From Geobacter sp. (GTDB lineage: Bacteria > Desulfobacterota > Desulfuromonadia > Geobacterales > Geobacteraceae), in the NCBI GenBank assembly GCA_003490025.1, contig DNJC01000112.1, forward strand, positions 6,021 through 16,395: a stretch of 10,375 nucleotides of DNA, in the 5' to 3' direction. Position 1 is the first letter of the stretch. Each line of letters begins with the position of its first letter. Below are positions 6,184 through 10,375 of the stretch, in pieces. The notes under the pieces were generated by a model. That model searched no databases. It had not been told where the DNA came from and saw only the letters and a program-made list of their open reading frames with translations. A program made the position numbers and the translations under genes.

Positions 6184-6984
6184 TCACCCCCGTGTGATGC
6201 GCCTGGAGATGCCGTATTTCTTCATGAGATCGTAGAGGGCGGGGCGGCTCACGCCGAGGAACTCCGACGCCCTCGACATGTTACCGCCGCAGTTGCCGAT
6301 GGCATCCAGAACCATCCGCCTCTCCACCCGGTCCCGGGCTTCCCTGAGCGTCAGGTGCCCGGACTGCGGCCTCACCCCGCCTGGCTGCGCCATCCCTCCC
6401 GCCACGACACCCCCCTCACCACCAAGCGGCGCATCGCGACACGTCCCGCAGTTGAGATCATCCCCAGACATCCGCTCGGCCAACTGCAGCGACACCACGG
6501 GCCCCGGCGGGAAGAGTCGCTGCAACGCCACGCACTGCCCGGCTATACCCTCTATCCCCGCCGTCGTCCGCTCCAGCGCCTCCTTCAAGAGGGAACTCTG
6601 CTCCTCCAGGCGGCTCAGGTGAAAGGCGCGTCTGATGACGACCCGCAGTTCATCCGGCACGACCGGTTTCAGATGGAAGTCGTAGGCGCCGCGGGCAAGC
6701 GCGTGATATGCATTCTCCCGCATCGCCCTCGACGTCAGCACCACGACCTTGGTCGACGGCCGCCTCTGGACCATCCATTCCAGGCAATGCACCCCTTCCG
6801 AACTCCCCTCCGTGTCCGGCGGCAGGCCCAGATCGAGCGCCACGACCCTCGGAGAGTGCTTCAGGAACAGCTCCATGGCATCGGCGCGGTCTGTTCCGAC
6901 CACTATGTCGTACTCGCTGCCGAGCCCTGATTTCAGCTGGTTCAACACGTCCTGTACATCCTCGACCACCAGAAGCTTTTCCAT
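6184..6984 (-). CDS. PrsR-like response regulator without AAA+ domain (receiver + Fis-type HTH)
   Basis: This 266-residue two-component regulator has a receiver domain at about 1-120: acidic residues Glu8/Asp9, phosphoacceptor Asp51 in ALDLGLPP, Thr84, and Lys106 in HLKP. The ends resemble PrsR, the sigma-54 activator tied to PEP-CTERM/exosortase genes: LDLGLPP, RGAYDF.LKPV..DELRVVIRRAFHLS, and at the C-terminus GGNMSRASEFLGVSRPALYD (a Fis/HTH_8 DNA-binding domain, about 212-262). PrsR proteins are about 450 residues with an AAA+ ATPase in the middle. Here only the entry to that domain survives (GIEGIAGQCVALQRLF, 143-158), followed by about 50 Gly-rich residues and then the HTH. No Walker A or GAFTGA motif is present, so sigma-54 activation is not expected. 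The ATG at 6982-6984 has AGGAAGG 6 nt upstream. The sensor kinase is not in the window. Confidence 0.85.
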   Translation of the reverse strand: MEKLLVVEDVQDVLNQLKSGLGSEYDIVVGTDRADAMELFLKHSPRVVALDLGLPPDTEGSSEGVHCLEWMVQRRPSTKVVVLTSRAMRENAYHALARGAYDFHLKPVVPDELRVVIRRAFHLSRLEEQSSLLKEALERTTAGIEGIAGQCVALQRLFPPGPVVSLQLAERMSGDDLNCGTCRDAPLGGEGGVVAGGMAQPGGVRPQSGHLTLREARDRVERRMVLDAIGNCGGNMSRASEFLGVSRPALYDLMKKYGISRRITRG

Positions 6985-7174
6985 GGGCGACCTTCCTGGA
7001 AAGTGCTGCGCCTTTTGCCTCGTGGCAAGATGAGTTCTCCACCTATATCCGCCCTTCTGGCTTTGCGGGAGCGGCTACCGCCGCGAACCGTTCCAGGTAA
7101 ATCGCGACAGGATATCCGCTCCGGCTGAAGGTGTCGTAAGTCATTACATAATTTGAATTTTTTAACACTCACTA

Positions 7175-7202
7175 TTTCTATCGCACCCCCCTCCATTGTC
7201 AA
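7175..7202 (-). promoter_or_regulatory. Candidate promoter of the response regulator gene
   Basis: On the minus strand a perfect TTGACA (7202-7197) is followed after 16 bp by TAGAAA (7180-7175, 4 of 6 to the -10). RNA would start near 7168, giving a leader of about 185 nt. The spacer contains a run of six G's. Confidence 0.45.
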
Positions 7203-7259
7203 GGGGCGCTCCGTCGGCGTTCCGGCAAAGACGGCAAGTCGACGGCGCGGGAGGCTTTC

Positions 7260-7288
7260 TTGACAGCCCGCGGCCCATCGATTACTAT
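7260..7288 (+). promoter_or_regulatory. Strong candidate sigma-70-type promoter of pepF
   Basis: A perfect TTGACA (7260-7265) is followed after 17 bp by TACTAT (7283-7288, matching the conserved first, second, fifth and sixth -10 positions). Transcription would start near 7295, about 45 nt before the pepF ATG. It also argues that the coding sequence does not start further upstream than this point. Confidence 0.6.
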
Positions 7289-7339
7289 CGGATGCATTCG
7301 TTTGAAATCATTGGCAAAGTACCGACATTAGGAGAGAGC

Positions 7340-9106
7340 ATGAACAGCGACCTCAATTGGGACACCACCCCACTCTATCCCTCCCCCTCCTCCCCCGAAC
7401 TGGCGAGCGCCTTCGACGACGCCACGGCACAGGTCGCAGCCTTCCGGGAACTCTACCGCGGCAAGGTCCCCGGGCTGTCCGCGGAGGCGCTCCTGGAGGC
7501 ACTCAGGAGCTACGAGAGCCTGCAGGAAAAGCTGGCCAAGCCGCAGCTCTACGCCTACCTCCTCTTTGCCGCCGACAGCGAGAGCGACGAACATAAGCGC
7601 CTGTCCCAGAAGGCGGATGAATTCGGCAACGCCATGGGGAGGGAACTCCTCTTCTTCGACCTCGAGATCATCCAGATGGATGACGAGGCGTTCCGGAAGC
7701 TTGTCGACGATTCCCTGCTGGCAAACTACCGCCACTTCCTGATGGCGCTGCGCAAGTTCAAGAAGCACACCCTCTCCGAGCGGGAGGAGAGCCTCCTCTC
7801 CCAGAAGAGCCTGACCGGCGTCCAGGCGTTCGTCCGCCTGTTCGACGAGTTCTCGTCATCGCTTAGGTACGAGTTGGAGATGGAGGGGGAAAAGCGCGAG
7901 ATGACCGGCGAGGAGCTCCTGGCCCTGCTGCACCATCCCGACGCGGAGCTGAGGGAAAGGGCCTTGGGCACCTTCCTCAAGCGCCACGAGGAGCACGGCA
8001 TCATCTTTTCCGCCGTATTCAACAACGCCGCGCTGGACCACTCGCAGGACCTGGAACTGAGAAGCTACGGCCATCCCATGGAGCCGACCAACCTGGGGAA
8101 CGAGATCCCGACGGAGGTGGTGCAAAGCCTGATGCAGGTCTCCGAGGCGAACTACCCGCTCGCCCAGGAGTACTTCAGGATGAAGGCGAAGCTCCTCGGC
8201 ATGCCGCGCCTGAAAAACAGCGACGTCTACGCCCCGATCACCGAGACCAACCGGAAATACAGTTTCGAAGAGGCCCGGACGATGACGGTGGAAGCGTATC
8301 GGGGATTTTCAGAGGAATTCGCGCAGCTTGCCGACTCCTTCTTCACCGGGAAGAGGGTGGATGTGCTGCCGCGCGGGGGCAAGAGCGGCGGCGCCTTCTG
8401 CATGGGGATGACCCCTTCCCTTCCCCCTTACCTGCTCCTCAATTTCACCGGCAACCTGCGCGACGTCTCCACCATCGCCCACGAGGTCGGCCACGGCATC
8501 CATTATCTCCTGGCGCAGCGCCAGACCATGCTGAACTACCACCCGCCCCTTCCCCTCGCCGAGACCGCCTCGGTGTTCGGGGAGATGCTCCTGACGCGCC
8601 AGCTGCTGGAGCGGGAGACGGACGTCGAGGTGAAGAAATCGCTCCTTTGCGCCAAGATCGAGGACATCATCGCCACCACCTTCAGGCAGAACGTCCTCAC
8701 CAGGTTCGAGGAGCGGATGCACCTCGAGCGCGTGAACGGGCTTTTGACGGCGAACGAGCTGTGCGACATCTGGTGGAAGGAGAACGCGAAGCTCTATGGA
8801 GACTCGGTGGAGATGATCGAGCCGTACCGTTACGGCTGGAGCTACATCTCGCACTTCATCCACTCCCGGTTCTACTGCTACTCGTACACCTGCGCCGAGC
8901 TGGTGGTCCTTTCGCTGTTCCAGCGCTACCTGAAGGAGCGCGAGAGCTTCGTCCCCATCTATCGCGACATCCTTGCCGACGGCGGTTCCAGGACTCCCGC
9001 CGAGACCCTCGCCCCGGGAGGGATCGTCTTCAGCGATCCCGGTTTCTGGCAGGGAGGGTACGACCTCCTCGCCGACCTGATCAACGAGCTGAAGGGGTTG
9101 TTGTAG
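7340..9106 (+). CDS. pepF: M3-family oligoendopeptidase (PepF type)
   Basis: This is a cytoplasmic zinc metallopeptidase of family M3 (thimet oligopeptidase/oligoendopeptidase F) that degrades short peptides. It has 588 residues from the ATG at 7340, a normal length for the pepF/M3 group. The zinc site is HEVGH at 381-385 (His381, catalytic Glu382, His385); the third ligand is Glu408 in PLAETASVFGEML. Conserved C-terminal segments include YRYGWSYISHFIHSRFYCYSY, the region that carries the substrate-binding Tyr/His in this family. The frame is open further upstream to 7196, but AGGAGA at 7330-7335 and the promoter at 7260-7288 favour the 7340 start. No signal peptide or membrane segment is seen. 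It appears to be transcribed alone; the toxin-antitoxin pair starts 34 nt after its stop with its own promoter candidate. Confidence 0.94.
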   Translation: MNSDLNWDTTPLYPSPSSPELASAFDDATAQVAAFRELYRGKVPGLSAEALLEALRSYESLQEKLAKPQLYAYLLFAADSESDEHKRLSQKADEFGNAMGRELLFFDLEIIQMDDEAFRKLVDDSLLANYRHFLMALRKFKKHTLSEREESLLSQKSLTGVQAFVRLFDEFSSSLRYELEMEGEKREMTGEELLALLHHPDAELRERALGTFLKRHEEHGIIFSAVFNNAALDHSQDLELRSYGHPMEPTNLGNEIPTEVVQSLMQVSEANYPLAQEYFRMKAKLLGMPRLKNSDVYAPITETNRKYSFEEARTMTVEAYRGFSEEFAQLADSFFTGKRVDVLPRGGKSGGAFCMGMTPSLPPYLLLNFTGNLRDVSTIAHEVGHGIHYLLAQRQTMLNYHPPLPLAETASVFGEMLLTRQLLERETDVEVKKSLLCAKIEDIIATTFRQNVLTRFEERMHLERVNGLLTANELCDIWWKENAKLYGDSVEMIEPYRYGWSYISHFIHSRFYCYSYTCAELVVLSLFQRYLKERESFVPIYRDILADGGSRTPAETLAPGGIVFSDPGFWQGGYDLLADLINELKGLL

Positions 9107-9109
9107 CAA

Positions 9110-9137
9110 TTGAAAAGAGAGGTTGACCTCTTATACG
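9110..9137 (+). promoter_or_regulatory. Candidate promoter and operator of the toxin-antitoxin pair
   Basis: TTGAAA (9110-9115, 5 of 6 to the -35) is followed after 16 bp by TATACG (9132-9137). The spacer is almost filled by a perfect inverted repeat, AGAGGT-TG-ACCTCT (9118-9131). Such a palindrome between -35 and -10 is a typical place for autorepression by a HigA-like antitoxin. The site is seen directly; its use as an operator is inferred. RNA starting near 9144 would favour the second toxin ATG at 9156. Confidence 0.45.
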
Positions 9138-9140
9138 CCA

Positions 9141-9479
9141 ATGGCGGATAATCGCATGGTATTCATCGAGACCCCGACATTCACCAAGACAGTTACAGGT
9201 CTTTTGACGGATGAAGAGTACCGCCTCTTGCAGAACGAGTTGACACTCAACCCGGAAGCTGGAGACCTCATCCCGGGTGGCGGAGGTATCCGGAAGATTC
9301 GTTTCGCTATTCAAGGCAAGGGTAAGCGTGGCGGGGGAAGGCTCATCTATTACTGGCAATAATCACGAGAGCGGATCTTCATGTTGGTCGCCTTCACCAA
9401 GGCACGGCAGGGTAATCTGGATCCGCAGCAAGCGGCGCTCTTGAAATTGATGGTGAAGGAGATCGAAAGGGATGGATAA
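9141..9479 (+). pseudogene. higB2: HigB2/RelE-type toxin gene interrupted by an in-frame TAA
   Basis: HigB2 toxins of the RelE superfamily are ribosome-dependent mRNA endonucleases. The frame MVFIETPTFTKTVTGLLTDEEYRLLQ..., LNPEAGDLIPGGGGIRKIR, GKGKRGGGRLIYYWQ closely resembles Vibrio cholerae HigB2, then meets TAA at 9360-9362. In the same frame, directly after it, the protein resumes as SRERIFMLVAFTKARQGNLD and continues to ...KEIERDG, ending with TAA at 9477-9479. This is the expected C-terminal part (ERIFML... corresponds to RRFYLLTIYGKNEMSDL of HigB2). The restored end overlaps the antitoxin start by 8 nt, as expected for a coupled pair. So a single nonsense codon, not a frameshift, splits the gene. 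The truncated product loses the last beta strand and C-terminal catalytic residues and is probably inactive. The start may be ATG 9141 or ATG 9156; the latter fits the promoter better. Confidence 0.85.
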
Positions 9480-9768
9480 AGAATTGTTCGAGCAACTGGC
9501 GCAAAGCATGAAAGAAGCTAGCGCTATAGCAAAGGGGGAGATGGAGCCCCCTCGCCTGTTCACGGTCGAACTCGCTGACGTGAAGGCGGTGAGGGAAAAA
9601 ACCGGCCTTTCGCAATCCGAGTTCGCGAACGTGATTGGGGTCAAGGTGAAGACGTTGCAGAACTGGGAGCAACATCGACGTAGACCGACCGGCGCCGCTG
9701 CGGCGCTCCTCACCATATTCGACCGCGCGCCTGAAGTCGCGATCAAAGCACTGCATAAATCTGCCTAA
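9472..9768 (+). CDS. higA2: HigA2-like antitoxin, XRE-family HTH protein
   Basis: This 98-residue protein has an N-terminal arm (MDKELFEQLAQSMKEASAIAKG) that in HigA2-type antitoxins wraps the toxin. A C-terminal helix-turn-helix spans about 37-80: VREKTGLSQSEFANVIGVKV followed by KTLQNWEQHRRRPTG. The motif TLQNWEQ...P.G is typical of this antitoxin group. It probably binds and neutralises the toxin and represses the operon through the palindrome at 9118-9131 (inference). Toxin-before-antitoxin order matches hig loci. The ATG at 9472 lies inside the last codons of the toxin frame, so it was probably translated by coupling. With the toxin frame now stopping 110 nt earlier, that coupling is lost unless ribosomes start anew; AAAGG at 9467-9471 is too close to the ATG to be a good site, but GAAGGAGATC at 9456-9465 is well placed. 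Confidence 0.88.
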   Translation: MDKELFEQLAQSMKEASAIAKGEMEPPRLFTVELADVKAVREKTGLSQSEFANVIGVKVKTLQNWEQHRRRPTGAAAALLTIFDRAPEVAIKALHKSA

Positions 9769-9778
9769 GAGGGAATCC

Positions 9779-9848
9779 CAATAAAGAACGCCGGTTTTAT
9801 TGTTCCTACGCTCCAGCGTGGGAACACATTGCATGACGCTCCCGCGTC
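9779..9848. repeat. REP-like palindromic element
   Basis: There are three adjacent inverted repeats. CAATAAA (9779-9785) pairs with TTTATTG (9796-9802). GTTCCTACGCT (9802-9812) pairs with AGCGTGGGAAC (9815-9825) around CC, an 11-bp stem with one G-T pair. GACGC (9835-9839) pairs with GCGTC (9844-9848) around TCCC. The second repeat resembles the GTTCCCACGCTCC...GCGTGGGAAC repeats scattered in many proteobacterial genomes, often linked to RAYT (REP-associated) transposases. No such transposase is in the window. Confidence 0.65.
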
Positions 9849-9934
9849 GGGTTTTCTTTAATGACGTTTCTAATAGCATCCTTTAGCTGACGCGCTCTCA
9901 CCCCAAGCTGTTGAACATGCTCGGCACAGACGCA

Positions 9935-9966
9935 AAAAGGCCCGCCGGATTCCCGGCGGGCCTTTT
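9935..9966. terminator. Strong bidirectional intrinsic terminator
   Basis: AAAAGGCCCGCCGG (9935-9948) pairs perfectly with CCGGCGGGCCTTTT (9953-9966) around a 4-nt loop. The core is 10 G-C pairs, flanked by A-T pairs that give a U-run in both directions. It lies 24 nt after the acnB stop on the minus strand and about 170 nt after higA2 on the plus strand, so it can end both converging transcripts. Confidence 0.92.
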
Positions 9967-9989
9967 GTTTGCTGCTTTGGAGACGACGC

Positions 9990-10375
9990 TTACTTCTCGT
10001 CGAACTGGAGGTACTTGTAGACGGTGGCCTTGTTCGGCTCGACCCTCTCCTTGTACACGGCAAGGTACTCTGCCGGGGTCGGGAGCTTGCCGAGGTTGAC
10101 GGTGACGGCGCCGAGTTCCGCGGAGCCGAGGAAGACCTTGGCGCCGTTGCCGATCCTGTCGTCGAAGTTACGGGTCGAGGTGGAGAACATGTTCACCCCG
10201 TCGGGCACGCGGGCCTGGTTCCCCATGCAGAGCGAGCAGCCGGCGATCTCGACGCGTGCGCCCATCGCGCTGTAGATGGAGAAGTATGCCTCGTCTTTCA
10301 GCTTTGCCTGGTCCATGCGGGTCGGCGGGCAGATCCAGGTGCGGACGCTGGGGTTGAACTTGGTCCCCCTCCAGA
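9990..10375 (-). CDS. acnB: Aconitate hydratase B, C-terminal part (runs off right edge)
   Basis: Aconitase B interconverts citrate and isocitrate in the TCA cycle with a [4Fe-4S] cluster. About 128 C-terminal residues are visible. WICPPTRMDQAKL, YFSIYSAMGARVEIAGCSLCMGN, FSTSTRNFDDRIG and VFLGSAELGAVTVNLGKLPT match the AcnB C-terminus closely. The two cysteines in GCSLCMGNQARV are the paired cluster ligands; the third ligand (in GSCMTN in this family) lies outside the window. The Arg in STSTRNF is an active-site residue. The frame is open to the last base, so the start lies off the right edge. A strong terminator follows 24 nt after the TAA stop. AcnB rather than AcnA is judged from these segments. 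Confidence 0.95.
   Translation of the reverse strand, partial: WRGTKFNPSVRTWICPPTRMDQAKLKDEAYFSIYSAMGARVEIAGCSLCMGNQARVPDGVNMFSTSTRNFDDRIGNGAKVFLGSAELGAVTVNLGKLPTPAEYLAVYKERVEPNKATVYKYLQFDEK

Larger units (their letters stand above)
6985..7339. other. Divergent intergenic region between the response regulator and pepF
   Basis: This 355-bp region holds the promoter candidates for both genes. On the regulator's side the leader contains an inverted repeat TTGCC/GGCAA (7015-7028, 4-nt loop) just upstream of the ribosome binding site, and a more distant pair, GGAGCGG (7068-7074) with CCGCTCC (7116-7122). An AT-rich stretch lies at 7139-7180. No gene that I can support lies here. Confidence 0.55.

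Noticed and set aside
7196..7339. N-terminal extension of the oligoendopeptidase
   Set aside because: The frame is open from 7196, but it would cross a strong promoter candidate (7260-7288), has no ribosome binding site, and the ATG at 7340 has AGGAGA and gives the family's normal length.

Overview
The window is GC-rich chromosomal DNA that looks like the Geobacter/Geomonas group (Desulfuromonadia). This is an inference from protein character: the AcnB-type aconitase, the PrsR-like regulator, the short NusA and the long Ala/Pro/Arg-rich IF2 linker. No marker RNA is present to prove it. Most of the window is ordinary core genome. The last 1.3 kb is accessory, with a toxin-antitoxin pair and REP-like palindromes.

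Layout. (1) Minus strand, 3632 down to 1: the translation/transcription operon rimP - nusA - ylxR (fused to an L7Ae-like domain) - infB. infB runs off the left edge, with about half of the protein visible. An AT-rich leader of about 300 nt precedes rimP. It holds a compact two-hairpin structure ending in eight U's that looks like a transcription attenuator. (2) Plus strand, 4050-6180: thrC (threonine synthase) and a yrfG-type HAD nucleotidase, separated by a perfect 40-bp palindrome. (3) Minus strand, 6984-6184: a PrsR-like response regulator with receiver and Fis-type HTH domains but no sigma-54 AAA+ ATPase domain. (4) Plus strand, 7340-9106: an M3 oligoendopeptidase with its own good sigma-70-type promoter. 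(5) Plus strand, 9141-9768: a HigB2/HigA2-type toxin-antitoxin pair. The toxin gene is broken by an in-frame TAA and the antitoxin is intact. (6) 9779-9848: REP-like palindromes. 9935-9966: a strong bidirectional terminator. (7) Minus strand, 10375-9990: the C-terminal part of acnB (aconitase B), running off the right edge.

How the genes work together. The rimP-nusA-ylxR-infB cluster couples ribosome 30S maturation, transcription elongation/termination and translation initiation. The leader structure suggests the operon is controlled by premature termination, which would fit autoregulation by NusA. thrC and yrfG may share a transcript but have no obvious metabolic link. The regulator and pepF are divergently transcribed from a shared 355-bp intergenic region.

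The most interesting observations are the mutually exclusive hairpins before rimP, the response regulator that has lost its AAA+ module, the nonsense-interrupted HigB2 toxin beside an intact antitoxin, and the perfect 40-bp palindrome. I found no CRISPR array, tRNA, rRNA, complete insertion sequence or clearly new multi-gene system.
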